The translations under genes and the position numbers were made by a program. The notes beneath the pieces are model-generated. The model did not search any database. It was not told where the DNA came from and saw nothing but the letters and a program-made list of their open reading frames with translations. From contig MTNJ01000036.1 in the NCBI GenBank assembly GCA_002011425.1, positions 1-64,000 of the forward strand: 64,000 nucleotides of DNA, read 5' to 3'. Within the stretch, counting starts at the first letter, position 1, and each line of letters opens with the position of its first letter. Shown here piece after piece: positions 44,614 to 53,919 of this stretch. Origin of the DNA: Candidatus Acetothermia bacterium JdFR-48 (lineage in GTDB: Bacteria; Bipolaricaulota; Bipolaricaulia; Bipolaricaulales; Bipolaricaulaceae).

Positions 44614-46578
44614 TCAACGAATCCGCGTCCCCGGTTGAACCTCGCGGTCCGGCGTCAGGACAGCGAGCGTACCGTCCGAAGCCGCGAGGATCATACATTC
44701 GGACCGGACCCCACGGATAGTGGCTGGCTTCAAGTTCGCCACCACGGCCACGAGCTTCCCCACCAATTCCTCACGGTGGTAATGCCGTTTGATCCCGGCC
44801 ACAGCCTGGGCTTTACGTTCGCCGAGGTCCAAGATGAGCTTATAAAGTTTATCCGCGCCAGGGATCTCTTCCACGGAGACGATACGTCCCACCACGAGTT
44901 CCAGCTTCTGGAACTCCTCTATGCTTATCAAGCCCGCCTCTTTCATCTCCCGGTAGCGGCCCTTCAAGGCCTCCACGTCAACGTGTTCGAGGGGCGGGGT
45001 GGGCTTTCGGGAGAGTTCCAGGCCCTCGGCTCCTCGCAGTGCGTCAGCGAGGCCGTGAGGACCTAGTTCAATGGTCTCCAGCACCCCGGTTGTGAATGAG
45101 GGGACGAAGGGCTCCAACAGGATCGAGAGGGCCTTCGCCAGGTGGACCGCCGAGGCCACGGCCTCCTTATCTTCCGTCTGCCAGGGAGCCTTGTGCTGGA
45201 AGTACTCGTTGCCAAATACCGAGAGCTTCGCGATCTCCTTCAAGGCAGAGGCCAGGGACCCCTCCTCCACGAAACGGAGCACGCGTTCGTAGACCCGCTG
45301 GATTTCGTCCCGGACGACACCCTCCGTGGGGACCTCCGGGACTTTGCCGTCGAACCGTGACCAGACGAACGAGAGCACCCGGTGGACGAAGTTCGCGATA
45401 TTGTTCACGAAGACCGCGTTGATCGTGCGGTCGAAGTCCTCCCAGGCGAAGTTCACGTCCGCAGTCTCAGGACGGTGATAGAGCAGATAGAAGCGCCAGT
45501 AGACGGCGGGAAGGAGTTCCAGAGCTTCGTCGGCGTAGATCCCGACCCGACGGGTCTTGGAGAATGACTCACCTCCGATCCAGTTCAGGTACTCGGTGGC
45601 CGCGATCTGATCGGGGAGGTGGTAACCTTGGCCGGAGGCGATAAGCTGGGCAGGGAAGAAGATGGTGTGGAAGGGGATGTTATCCTTTCCCTGGGTGTAG
45701 ACCTGCCACACTTCGTCCCCGAACCAGAAATCGCGCCAGCGCTCCTCTTCGCCTCGGTTACGGAAGTACTCGATGGTGGCTGAGACGTAGCCCAGGGCAG
45801 CCTCTGCCCAGACGTAGATCACCTTCCCGGTCGCCCCTTTGAAGGGGGCGGGAATCCCCCAGGAGATGTCCCGGGTAACGGCGCGGGGGCGCAGTCCCGC
45901 CTCGATCATGCGTTCGGTGAAGAGCTTCACGTTCCCACGGAAGTCACGGCTTTTGACGTACTGCAGGAGCTTAGGTGCTAGCTTTTCCAAATCTAGGTAC
46001 CAATGGCGTGTCACCTTGCGGACGATATCGGTAGAACTGCAGAAGGCACACCGAGGGGTCAGAAGCTGTTCGGGCTCGAGCAGCCTTCCACAAGCCTCAC
46101 ACTGATTTCCCAGGGCGTTAGGATAGCTACAGTAGGGGCAAGTTCCCACGATGAACCGGTCCGCCAGGAACCGGCGGCATCCGTTGCAGTAAGCACGTTC
46201 CTCCTCCCGGGAGAAGATGTAGCCGTTTACGTCCATCTGCCGGTAGATCTCGGTGACGAACTCGATGTGTGTCGGGGACTCGGTGATGGTGTAGTTGTCG
46301 ATGGCGATGTCGAACCCCTTTATGATCCCCACGATCCTCTCGTGGACCTCCTCAACGAGCTCCCTCGGTGAGATTCCCCGCTTGTGGGCTTCATATTCGA
46401 TTCGGGTTCCGTGCGCGTCGGTTCCCGAGACGTGGAGGGCCTCATATCCGAGCATCCGATAGAAGCGGGTGAAGACGTCGCCGGAAAGCAAACAGGCGAT
46501 GAGGTTCCCAAGGTGGGGGACCCCTGAACCATAAGGCCAAGCGCTGCAGACAAGAACTCTTTTTACTTCGGGCTTCAA
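44614..46578 (-). CDS. metG: Methionyl-tRNA synthetase with C-terminal tRNA-binding domain
   Basis: A 654-residue class I synthetase. The HIGH-type motif is PYGSGVPHLGNL (about 15-26). The four-cysteine-pair zinc region CNGC...CPYC...CEAC...CAFC (about 130-185) marks the MetG1/archaeal-like type. The KMSKS loop reads SFSKTRR. An anticodon domain and a C-terminal EMAP/Trbp111-like tRNA-binding domain (about 550-654) complete the protein. The start is TTG 46578 with GGAGGG upstream. A TATAAT lies upstream and this gene heads the long operon. Confidence 0.95.
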   Translation of the reverse strand: MKPEVKRVLVCSAWPYGSGVPHLGNLIACLLSGDVFTRFYRMLGYEALHVSGTDAHGTRIEYEAHKRGISPRELVEEVHERIVGIIKGFDIAIDNYTITESPTHIEFVTEIYRQMDVNGYIFSREEERAYCNGCRRFLADRFIVGTCPYCSYPNALGNQCEACGRLLEPEQLLTPRCAFCSSTDIVRKVTRHWYLDLEKLAPKLLQYVKSRDFRGNVKLFTERMIEAGLRPRAVTRDISWGIPAPFKGATGKVIYVWAEAALGYVSATIEYFRNRGEEERWRDFWFGDEVWQVYTQGKDNIPFHTIFFPAQLIASGQGYHLPDQIAATEYLNWIGGESFSKTRRVGIYADEALELLPAVYWRFYLLYHRPETADVNFAWEDFDRTINAVFVNNIANFVHRVLSFVWSRFDGKVPEVPTEGVVRDEIQRVYERVLRFVEEGSLASALKEIAKLSVFGNEYFQHKAPWQTEDKEAVASAVHLAKALSILLEPFVPSFTTGVLETIELGPHGLADALRGAEGLELSRKPTPPLEHVDVEALKGRYREMKEAGLISIEEFQKLELVVGRIVSVEEIPGADKLYKLILDLGERKAQAVAGIKRHYHREELVGKLVAVVANLKPATIRGVRSECMILAASDGTLAVLTPDREVQPGTRIR

Positions 46579-46601
46579 AGCGACCCTCCGTTTCGGCGGC
46601 G

Positions 46602-46630
46602 ATTATACAGCGCCCCATCCGGGGCATAAA
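46602..46630 (-). promoter_or_regulatory. Probable promoter of the metG-rplU operon
   Basis: Minus-strand TATAAT (46607-46602) with TTTATG 17 bases upstream (46630-46625). The -10 box is perfect and the -35 box poor. The start of transcription would be about 17 bases before the TTG codon. Confidence 0.5.
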
Positions 46631-46705
46631 GGATTTTCACCACCTTCATTTCCGGCATTGAGGTTCCGCCGGTTTCCTGTCCCGATGTAATTCAGAACTT
46701 GGACA

Positions 46706-46739
46706 GAAAAAAGGGCACCAGTTCTAGAAGCTGATGCCC
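46706..46739 (-). terminator. Rho-independent terminator after the KDG kinase gene
   Basis: On the minus strand GGGCATCAG-9-CTGGTGCCC (one G-U pair) is followed by six T. It lies 30 bases after the kdgK stop and ends the tctC-tctB-tctA-kdgK transcript. Confidence 0.85.
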
Positions 46740-46768
46740 AAGTGAGGCTTCTGGGAGCACGGAAAAAA

Positions 46769-47755
46769 TCAGCGCACGATACGGAGGCCTCCCCCCTTCA
46801 AGAGTCTCTCCACTTCTTCCCGCGTGGCCCAACAGATGTCACCGGGGTTCGTCTGTTTGAGGGCGGACACCGCGACCCCGTAAAGCACAGCTTCCTGTAG
46901 TCCATGGGCCAGGTAGCCGTAGAGGAAACCGCCGGTGAAAGAATCCCCTGCACCAACCCGATCCACGATCTCTATTTCGTATTTCGGCCCGCGGAAGATC
47001 TCCCCATCGGCATACACGATGGCCGTCCAGATATTTCGCCATACCGACGGGGTCTCCCTGATAGTGACTGCAACCGCTTCTAGGCTGAACTGTTTTGCCA
47101 ATTCGCGAGCAACTTCTTCATAGCTCTCCCCGCTGATGCCGAAAACCCGTTCAGTGTCTTCTTCTGTGGTGAGGAGAATGTCTGCCGTCTCCACCAACGG
47201 GGTCATAATTTCCCTGGCTCTCTCCGGAGACCAAAGACGGGCCCGGTAGTTGAGATCAATGGAGACCTTCAATCCCATCCGCTTGGCCGTCCTGACCGCT
47301 TCATCCGTCGCCGCGGCGGCGTTTTCGGAGAGGGCGGGCGTTATCCCCGAGGTGTGAAAGACCCTCGCCCCTTTGAAGATGGCCACCCAGTCAACTTCCC
47401 CGGGGTTGATCCGTGCCATGGCGGAGTCCCGTCGATCGTAAATCACGGTGTTCGGGCGAGGGGAGGCTCCGAATTCCACGAAGTAAAGACCTATTCTATC
47501 GCCGTCTGTCCAGATGATGTGGGAGGTATCCACCCCCTGCTCACGGGCCTTGTTGGCGATCATCCTGCCCAGTGGGTTAGCGGTGAGACGGGTGACATAA
47601 GCGGTTTTGAGGCCGAGGCGTTGGGCCGTGACCGCCACGTTCAGTTCAGAACCGCCTACGTTCACCTCGAGGAGGTTCGTCTGCTCCAGCCGGCGGAAAT
47701 TGGGTGGGGAAAGTCGGACCATCGTCTCACCGAATGTCACCAGGTCGTAGCCCAT
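46769..47755 (-). CDS. kdgK: 2-dehydro-3-deoxygluconokinase (PfkB family)
   Basis: A 328-residue ribokinase-family sugar kinase: the first motif LEVNVGGSELNVAVTAQRLG (about 28-47), the ATP/catalytic motif DRVGAGDSFTGGFLYG (about 270-285). The VTFGETMVRLSPP start and SIDLNYRARLWSPERA region are those of KDG kinases, which phosphorylate KDG to KDPG in uronate and Entner-Doudoroff catabolism. ATG 47755 follows GGAGG. It lies four bases after tctA; the KDPG aldolase that would use its product is encoded at 53920-54564, across the IS region. Confidence 0.87.
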   Translation of the reverse strand: MGYDLVTFGETMVRLSPPNFRRLEQTNLLEVNVGGSELNVAVTAQRLGLKTAYVTRLTANPLGRMIANKAREQGVDTSHIIWTDGDRIGLYFVEFGASPRPNTVIYDRRDSAMARINPGEVDWVAIFKGARVFHTSGITPALSENAAAATDEAVRTAKRMGLKVSIDLNYRARLWSPERAREIMTPLVETADILLTTEEDTERVFGISGESYEEVARELAKQFSLEAVAVTIRETPSVWRNIWTAIVYADGEIFRGPKYEIEIVDRVGAGDSFTGGFLYGYLAHGLQEAVLYGVAVSALKQTNPGDICWATREEVERLLKGGGLRIVR

Positions 47756-47759
47756 CAGT

Positions 47760-49274
47760 TCACCTCCCTCGTGCTCCACTTTTTTGGGACCTTCTGAGCA
47801 GCCGGCTCAACAGGGGATAACACCATAGCAGTAGCGTGAACAGAGCCATCCCTAAGCTTATAGGCCTTGTTACGAACGGCAAAAGATTACCCTGCGTCTT
47901 TATGAAGCTCTGCATAAAGTTCCACTCGACCATAGGGCCAACTACTAGCCCCAGCACGACCGGGGCCACGGGGAAGCCGTTCGCCTCCAATATAAACCCT
48001 AAAAGCCCCATACCAAGCATGATTCCAATATCGAACGGATTGTTGTTGATGGCAAAAGAACCCAGCATGCACATGAGCAATATTAAGGGCATCAAGATCT
48101 TTTTAGGGATGCGAAGTAGCTGACTACTTATTTTCACGGCCATCCATCCAACGGGAATCATGAGCAAATTTGCCAGAATGAAGGTTATGTAGATGCTATA
48201 CATGAGGGGAGCTTGTTGTTGAAAGATAAGAGGCCCCGGACGTAGTCCCTTCATCATTAGAACACCGATCAAAATCGCCGTGATCGAATCTCCGGGGATG
48301 CCGAACACCAACGCAGGTATCCAAGTCGCTGCAAGAGCAGAGTTGTTGGCGAAACCAGCGTCAACAATGGGCTCAATATATCCCGTGCCATATTTCTCCG
48401 GGTGCTTCGAAAAACGTTTAGCGACACCATTTGCAACCCACGCGGCGATATCAGCGCCTGCTCCAGGCAATGCCCCTATGATGATTCCAATGATGTTTGA
48501 TCTTATAGTATTGATTTTAAATTCTCGAAAGACTTTGATTGCTTCCCGGAACATGCCTTTCGTGGTAAACGTTACTTTTTGTACGTATTCTATCCCTCTG
48601 GCCATGGAAACGACGTTCCTTAATACTTCTGCTACACCGAACAACCCACACATGGCGGGGATGAAACTGATCCCTCCTAACAGATTGGGATTGCCAAAAG
48701 TAAATCGTGGGTAGCCCAGTGTGACGTCGAGACCAATCGTTCCCAACAGGATGCCGATCAACAGAGAAATAAAGGCTTTCACTGGAGAGGCGGCCGAGAG
48801 CATAACCGAGGTGCTCAACCCCAACACTGCGAACCAGAAAAACTCGAAAGTGGTGAAGTTTTGAGCCACTCTAGCGAGCAGCGGAGCGATAAAGATCAAA
48901 GCGAATGCCCCGACGATTCCCCCAATAGCTGAGGAAAGAATATCTACGCCGAAGACCAACCCAACTTTGCCCTTCTGGGAGAGAAGGTAAGAATCGTCTG
49001 TGTACGCTGCAGTAGCTGGAGTGCCCGGAACCCTCACAAGGGCCGCTGGAATATCTCCAGCGAAGATCGCCAAGGCTGAAGCTGTAGCATAGGCAGCGAT
49101 TGCAGGAAGCGGTGGCAGGAAGAACGCGAAGGGCACTAGCAAGGCAGCGGCTAACGTCGCGGTCAAGCCAGGTATTGCTCCAATGATAAGCCCATAGAAG
49201 GCTGTGGCTACAATAGCAATGAGCACTTGTGGATTAGCAAAGTTAGTCAATGCCTGTAACAGGACATCTCCCAT
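47760..49274 (-). CDS. Tripartite tricarboxylate transporter large permease (TctA)
   Basis: A 504-residue membrane protein of the TctA family with about twelve helices, the N-terminal GLIIGAIPGLTATLAAALL and GALPGAGADIAAWVA signatures, and FGIPGDSITAILIGVLMMKGL. Together with TctB and the periplasmic TctC it imports organic acids using an ion gradient. Coupling to KDG kinase and an IclR regulator suggests a sugar acid as cargo, an inference. Confidence 0.95.
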   Translation of the reverse strand: MGDVLLQALTNFANPQVLIAIVATAFYGLIIGAIPGLTATLAAALLVPFAFFLPPLPAIAAYATASALAIFAGDIPAALVRVPGTPATAAYTDDSYLLSQKGKVGLVFGVDILSSAIGGIVGAFALIFIAPLLARVAQNFTTFEFFWFAVLGLSTSVMLSAASPVKAFISLLIGILLGTIGLDVTLGYPRFTFGNPNLLGGISFIPAMCGLFGVAEVLRNVVSMARGIEYVQKVTFTTKGMFREAIKVFREFKINTIRSNIIGIIIGALPGAGADIAAWVANGVAKRFSKHPEKYGTGYIEPIVDAGFANNSALAATWIPALVFGIPGDSITAILIGVLMMKGLRPGPLIFQQQAPLMYSIYITFILANLLMIPVGWMAVKISSQLLRIPKKILMPLILLMCMLGSFAINNNPFDIGIMLGMGLLGFILEANGFPVAPVVLGLVVGPMVEWNFMQSFIKTQGNLLPFVTRPISLGMALFTLLLWCYPLLSRLLRRSQKSGARGR

Positions 49275-49277
49275 GTG

Positions 49278-49769
49278 TCACCACCCCCCCGGAAAAGGAC
49301 CTGGAGGCAGGGGTATTTTGAGGAAATTCTGGAACAAAAGTCGCGATATTGCTGCCACCATGACAGCTACGCTGAAGGCCACCACTGGGTGGACCTTCAG
49401 TTGCAGCATCAATAGAAAGAGAATCAGCATGGCAGATAAAAAGAAACCGATGTGAGGAGAGATAAAAAGATAGATCAAGACCATGGAGACAGTGCCGAGG
49501 AAGTTACGGGCACCCGGGGAGAAAACTTCTCGAAGGAGCTTCCGCCAGCTAAATTTCCGGAAGGACCGTTTTGCCACGCCGGAGACCACCAAAAACGTAC
49601 TCGCACCCAATAACAGAAGCGAGACGATTTGGGGGAAGAGTCCCGGCCCGGGCTGTCCTAAGGGTTTGGGAAATGTCTGAGAATGGAAATAAATTCCGAG
49701 GGCCAACCCTACGAAAATTACACCAAATATAATATCACCCATTGCATCGGGGGGTAAAGGGGGCGGCAT
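49278..49769 (-). CDS. Tripartite tricarboxylate transporter small permease (TctB)
   Basis: A 163-residue protein with four membrane helices (IIFGVIFVGLALGIYF; IVSLLLLGASTFLVV; VSMVLIYLFISPHIGFFLSAMLILFLLML; a final one) typical of TctB. The start is unclear. ATG 49769 has AGGGGG five bases before it, but ribosome site and start both lie in a strong hairpin (49753-49785). ATG 49742 lacks a ribosome site. It ends three bases before tctA. Confidence 0.85.
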   Translation of the reverse strand: MPPPLPPDAMGDIIFGVIFVGLALGIYFHSQTFPKPLGQPGPGLFPQIVSLLLLGASTFLVVSGVAKRSFRKFSWRKLLREVFSPGARNFLGTVSMVLIYLFISPHIGFFLSAMLILFLLMLQLKVHPVVAFSVAVMVAAISRLLFQNFLKIPLPPGPFPGGW

Positions 49770-49785
49770 CACCGCCCCCTTTACC
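49753..49785 (-). promoter_or_regulatory. Hairpin holding the tctB ribosome site
   Basis: GGTAAAGGGGGCGG-5-CCGCCCCCTTTACC is a perfect 14-bp hairpin between tctC and tctB. No T tract follows, so it is not a plain terminator. It may protect tctC mRNA at its 3' end, and it places the tctB ribosome site in the stem with the AUG at its loop edge, which would lower tctB translation. Confidence 0.6.
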
Positions 49786-49804
49786 ATTGACTGGACTGAG
49801 CCGA

Positions 49805-50767
49805 TTACTTAGCGAGCCCTAAAGCCTTCAAAAGCTCGCCAAGCACCCGATCTTGCCTCTCCATGAAAGACTTGAACTCGTCTGCCGGCCGGAACTGAAT
49901 GCCGAAACCATTCTGTTTCATGAAGTTCTGGAACTCCTCACTCTGGGCAATCTTTGCTAAGGCTTCTTCTAGGACTTTGATGACCTCGGGTGGTGTACCT
50001 TTGGGCGCCGCTATTCCGCGCCATGTGCCAGAGGTCCAATCGATCCCGAGTTCCTTCAAGGTTGGAACGCAAGGATAGTCAGGGTGACGTTCTTCACCCA
50101 TGAAGGCAAGGGGTCGGACCTGCCCAGCTTCGATTAAAGGAATGGTTTCCGCCAAACTACAGGTGACCAAATCGACTCCACCAGCCACCAGCTCCTGAAG
50201 TGCAGGAGCGGCTCCCTTACTCGGCACCCATCGGACAGCGTTGATGTCAAAACCCGCTGCCTGGAGCCATCCTGCCCGTGCAATATCCCAGATGCCTCCC
50301 ACGCCAGTGCCCGAGGCTACCAGCTTGCCGGGATGCTGTCGTATGTATTCGTGGAGAGCGTGATAGGTCTTCCAGGGGGCCCCGACACTGACGCTTATAG
50401 CGGCGTAGTCAGCGTTCAGCTGTGCTACGGGCTCGAAATCAGCATATGTGAGGTCCGTTAGACCGAGCCAGTGCATGGTGGCTATCTCGAGCGTTACCAT
50501 CGTGATTGTATAACCGTCCGGCTTTGCCCTAGCGCCCGCCATATGACCCACAACACCGCTTCCCCCGGTCCGATTGACCACCCCAACGGGTACGCCGAGT
50601 TCCTGACTGAGTAGGTGGGCAATCATGCGTGAGATTCGGTCAGTTCCTCCTCCAGCAGCCCAAGGGCAAATTAGGGTTATTGGACGTTCGGGGTATGAAG
50701 CCCATACTGACCAGCCAAAGAGCATAAGCCCCAAAGACACTATGAGCAAAATTTTTGTCCTATGCAT
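49805..50767 (-). CDS. Tripartite tricarboxylate transporter binding protein (TctC/Bug)
   Basis: A 320-residue Bug-family periplasmic receptor. The signal peptide spans about 1-23 (ILLIVSLGLMLFGWSVWAS). The family motifs PERPITLICPWAAGGGTDRI and VNRTGGSGVVGH follow. It binds carboxylated ligands for the TctAB permease. It is the first transporter gene, downstream of iclR, and a hairpin follows it. Confidence 0.95.
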   Translation of the reverse strand: MHRTKILLIVSLGLMLFGWSVWASYPERPITLICPWAAGGGTDRISRMIAHLLSQELGVPVGVVNRTGGSGVVGHMAGARAKPDGYTITMVTLEIATMHWLGLTDLTYADFEPVAQLNADYAAISVSVGAPWKTYHALHEYIRQHPGKLVASGTGVGGIWDIARAGWLQAAGFDINAVRWVPSKGAAPALQELVAGGVDLVTCSLAETIPLIEAGQVRPLAFMGEERHPDYPCVPTLKELGIDWTSGTWRGIAAPKGTPPEVIKVLEEALAKIAQSEEFQNFMKQNGFGIQFRPADEFKSFMERQDRVLGELLKALGLAK

Positions 50768-50814
50768 TTTACCACCTCCTCAAATGTTTAATTAAGTTCC
50801 AATCAATTTTCTTG

Positions 50815-51585
50815 TCACAATACCACCTCCTTTCGCTTCAAGGTTTCACCCCCCATGGCATGTGAAATACCCTTTGCTATACGTACTACCTCAGCCGCGA
50901 GTTCCTTCTCTTTCCCAACTATTTTGCGAGCAATGTCCGTTACACTAATGGAGGCAATGGGCTCTCCAGTGAAGCCAAAGATCGGAGCGGCAACACACTG
51001 AATGCCTTCCTCATGTTCCTCTTTGTCCAGGGCATACCCCCTTCTTTTTGTCTCAGCAAGTTCCCTCAAGAGTCGTTCTTTATCAGTTATTGTGCGATCT
51101 GTGTAATGTTTGAAGGTGATTTGGCCCAAAACTCTCTCTAATCTCTTGGGTGGGAGGAACGCCAAAAGAGCCTTGCCGACACCAGTGCAATATGCGGGAG
51201 CGCGTCCTCCGATTCGCGAATAAAGGGGCAACGAACGGCTCGTCTCCACTTTGTCCAAATAGACCACCTCAGCTCCATCCAGCTGGCAAAGGTGAACTGT
51301 GGCCTGGGTTATCTCACTCAGTTCTATTAAATAAGGATGGGCGATCTTTCGTATGTCCAGTCTGTCCAAAAGCAAGAAGGCTAATTCCAATACCTTGAAT
51401 CCCAGTTGATAACGTCCATTCTCCCTTTTCACATAGCCGCTTTCCTTTAAGACGGAAAGATAGCGGTAAATGGAGCTCCGGTGAAGCTCTATCTCTTTCT
51501 CTAATTCCTGGACACTTAAGCCCTGACGTGCACGGGCAATTTTTTCCAATACTTCCAACCCTCGTCTCAGCACACGTTCGGACAT
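50815..51585 (-). CDS. IclR-family transcriptional regulator
   Basis: A 256-residue IclR protein: winged helix (about 5-65, QGLSVQELEKEIELHRSSIY region) and effector domain (about 75-250, with YCTGVGKALLAFLP and GIQCVAAPIFGFTGEP). Members sense small catabolic acids and often repress adjacent transport and kdg genes. ATG 51585 is used; TTG 51594 lies in frame but within the operator. A near-perfect inverted repeat just upstream suggests autoregulation, and the tct-kdgK genes 48 bases downstream are probably cotranscribed or controlled by it. Confidence 0.92.
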   Translation of the reverse strand: MSERVLRRGLEVLEKIARARQGLSVQELEKEIELHRSSIYRYLSVLKESGYVKRENGRYQLGFKVLELAFLLLDRLDIRKIAHPYLIELSEITQATVHLCQLDGAEVVYLDKVETSRSLPLYSRIGGRAPAYCTGVGKALLAFLPPKRLERVLGQITFKHYTDRTITDKERLLRELAETKRRGYALDKEEHEEGIQCVAAPIFGFTGEPIASISVTDIARKIVGKEKELAAEVVRIAKGISHAMGGETLKRKEVVL

Positions 51586-51593
51586 TTTTCTCA

Positions 51594-51620
51594 AATTTTA
51601 CGAATTAATTTCGCAAAATT
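51594..51620 (-). promoter_or_regulatory. Likely IclR operator
   Basis: AATTTTACGAA-5-TTCGCAAAATT: 11-bp arms with one mismatch, immediately upstream of the iclR start. Length and symmetry fit an IclR-dimer site. A further TTTTAC lies at 51623-51628. Confidence 0.55.
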
Positions 51621-51945
51621 CATTTTACTAAGCCTATGAAAGATTGTCAATGTTTGAGAGTAGATGTACCAAGATCTAGCAACCTGTTTTTGGGGCCAGA
51701 TCTTCAGGTGTTCTGAGAGGATGTGCTGCATCCCCTATTGTGAGCAAATCGAGAGACTGAGAAAAGAAGACACCGGAGTGTTTTCCCACACTATACCACA
51801 ACTCCTCTCCGTGGCCTCCCAGAAGGTAAGATCTCGCTCAGGTTAGAGGTAGTGGTGGACTACCGGAAGCATAAGAGCGTACGGGAGAGGGCCCATGGAC
51901 TCTCCTGCAATATCGCATGCAAATGGGTGTGGCGCTGCTCTAGGG
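51621..51945. other. Spacer between iclR and the IS element
   Basis: About 325 bases without a supported gene. A 60-codon frame (51664-51846, plus) has a Cys-rich product with no family resemblance and no ribosome site. It is probably debris from earlier insertions. Confidence 0.4.
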
Positions 51946-53065
51946 TGTCCAGTTTCGGGGTCGGTGTTGGCACCTTAACCCTCCTTTGGACCTCCGGCCA
52001 CACCCCGGAACACCTCTGAGGGCGTGCGTCCCTGGGTCCGGTACCTCTTATGGTGCCGCTGTCCATTGTAGAACCTCAAGTACCCGTCCAGCGAACCCTG
52101 CAGTTGCTTCCTGCTGATAAAGTAACGCCCATGAACGCTACCCGCCAGTGTTCCCTGAGGATCGTCCCCTGTAGCCTCTCCACAAACCCATTCCTCCAGG
52201 CATGCCGGGGCTTGGTCCTCGTGTGTTTCACCTTGAGTTTCCGACAACTCTCCTCGAACTCCCCCTTGAACTCGCTTCCCCCGTCGGTCAGCACCCGTCT
52301 CAGCTTCCAACCCGCCTTGGCACACTCGGGTGCCACCACCTCCTCGAGGAATCGGGCCGCCTCCCGGAACCGCCCGCCGGGATGATCCTGGCCCAGCCGT
52401 AGGAACTCGCCGCGTCACAGGTGGTGATCTGCCACACCCTGCCCACCCCCTTGACCTTGCCGATGTAGAAGGTGTCCAGACACACAAGTTCCCGGGAACG
52501 CTCGCCTCGATGTGCCGTTTCTTGAGATTCCGGCGGGGCCTTTCCGTCAGAAGCCCGGCCTTCTGTGCCGAATAGCGTTCCAGCACCAACAGCCTCTCTT
52601 CCTTTCGCCCTAACCCCACCCGTCTCAGGGATCGCCACACCGTGCTTGGGGAAACGTGGATCCCCTGACGGGCAAGCTGCAGCGAGAGTCTATTCGGTCC
52701 CCAGGTGGGCCAAGCTAAAGAAAGCGCCACGATGGCCCGCTCCACCGTGGGACTCAAGGCGGGAGGCCGACCCGGCCGAGCGGCCTTCCGCGGGGGACGC
52801 AGGCCATCCATTCCGTAAGTCAGGAACGCCTTCCTCCAGTGGTAGAAGGAAGTGCGGGAGATGCCGAACTCCCGGCACGCGGCGCTCACGTTCCCCAACC
52901 CCTGGGCCCGTTTGAGGACGCGAAGCCTGAAATGCAGTACCCTATCCTCGAGGGTCATCGGGACACCTCCTGAATTCGTGGGTGCTCATGTGGAGAGTTT
53001 GGCCCGGTGATCCTCAACCTTTCCAACCTGGTTAACCTGTAAACACCTTTGTGAAACAGTGCAAC
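51946..53065 (-). mobile_element. IS481-like insertion sequence, degenerate
   Basis: About 1.1 kb bounded by imperfect inverted ends: 51946-51972 (TGTCCAGTTTCGGGGTCGGT...) and the complement of 53037-53063 (TGCACTGTTTCACAAAGGTG...), sharing GTTTC and GGTGTT blocks. CTAGGG occurs immediately left (51940-51945) and at 53066-53071 right, a possible target duplication, although the right end would then be two bases off symmetry. It carries one transposase gene broken by several frameshifts, so it is immobile by itself. Confidence 0.6.
51975..52958 (-). pseudogene. IS481-family transposase, frameshifted
   Basis: Reading must change frame three times. From ATG 52958 (AGGAGG upstream): a helix-turn-helix (SAACREFGISRTSFYHWRKA) and linker; then, in another frame near 52500-52370, the first Asp strand CLDTFYIGKVKGVGRVWQIT; then, near 52360-52110, LTDGGSEFKGEFEE with the second Asp and WRNGFVERLQGTILREHWRV with the Glu; and back to the first frame for GYLRFYNGQRHHKRYRTQG to the stop at 51975. 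All DDE residues survive in pieces, showing recent decay. Confidence 0.8.
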
Positions 53066-53089
53066 CTAGGGAAAGGGAGCCGACATTCC

Positions 53090-53830
53090 GATCGGTCCCG
53101 TTGGCCAAAGAACTCCTCCCTTACACTTTTAAAGAGGCCGAGAAGCGGCTGTTCTCACTAGGAAGGAACGCCCTCGCCCAAGGAAACGGGGAGGACTTCT
53201 CCTTCACCAGTTGGGCTTGAGAGGAGAACGAATCCTTCCACTTGGCCCAGGTGGACACCAAGGACATTCTGGATAAGGGAACGTTGAGAACGAAGCTCTA
53301 AGACCACCCGGTGCAGCCAACTTCCTCGGCACCAGTGGACCTTTTTAGAGGACAGGACCAGGTTCAGGTTTTTGGCCTACAGCCACGGGCCTTCAATAGC
53401 TGACGGACTGCGTTTTGCGGCACTGGTGATGGGATAGCTCAGGCGTAGGTAGTCGTGGCCGAGGTGAAATGGCAGGAAGATTGGGGACCGGGAGTTAGGG
53501 GGGAACCTATAGCACCTGGAAGAACTGGATGTAAAGCACTGCCGCCCTTCCCGGGCCAAGTTGTGTCGGGCCCCAAAGGGAAGGAGGGGTACCAGAGGAG
53601 GGTGAGCGGTTTCATAGTACCGACGATAAGGAGTTCCCATATTGGAGAAAGAAAACCACTATCGAGGAACTCCTCATGCGGGCTCAACGGTGGCGGTTGT
53701 TCTACAACATAGAACGGCCACACTTTGGGGCGGGGATGGGAAAACTCCAATGAAGAAGTCATGGGAGCTGTAGCTTGATCTGCCGGACGAGTTCGCGACG
53801 TTCCAGTGCTGCTTTTGAACAAAGTGGAGG
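53090..53830 (+). pseudogene. Older integrase-core transposase remnant
   Basis: On the plus strand, scattered frames and stops preserve DDE-integrase pieces: FHLAQVDTKDILDKGTL (first Asp region), FLAYSHGPSIADGLRFAALV, EVKWQEDWG, GPKGKEGYQ, and near the end RWRLFYNIERPHFGAGMG. Several internal stops and frameshifts are needed to join them. It is a different and more decayed element than its IS481-like neighbour, and it lies just downstream of the KDPG aldolase gene (convergent). Confidence 0.6.
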
Positions 53831-53919
53831 TGATTCGGACTTCTAAGGGGGTCACGATGAGGTGGCCTATTACATGAGAAAGGGATGCCTCTCCGCGGTG
53901 ATGCCAACGATGTACTTGA

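Noticed and set aside
51664-51846. 60-codon frame between iclR and the IS element
   Set aside because: No ribosome site or homology; likely insertion debris.
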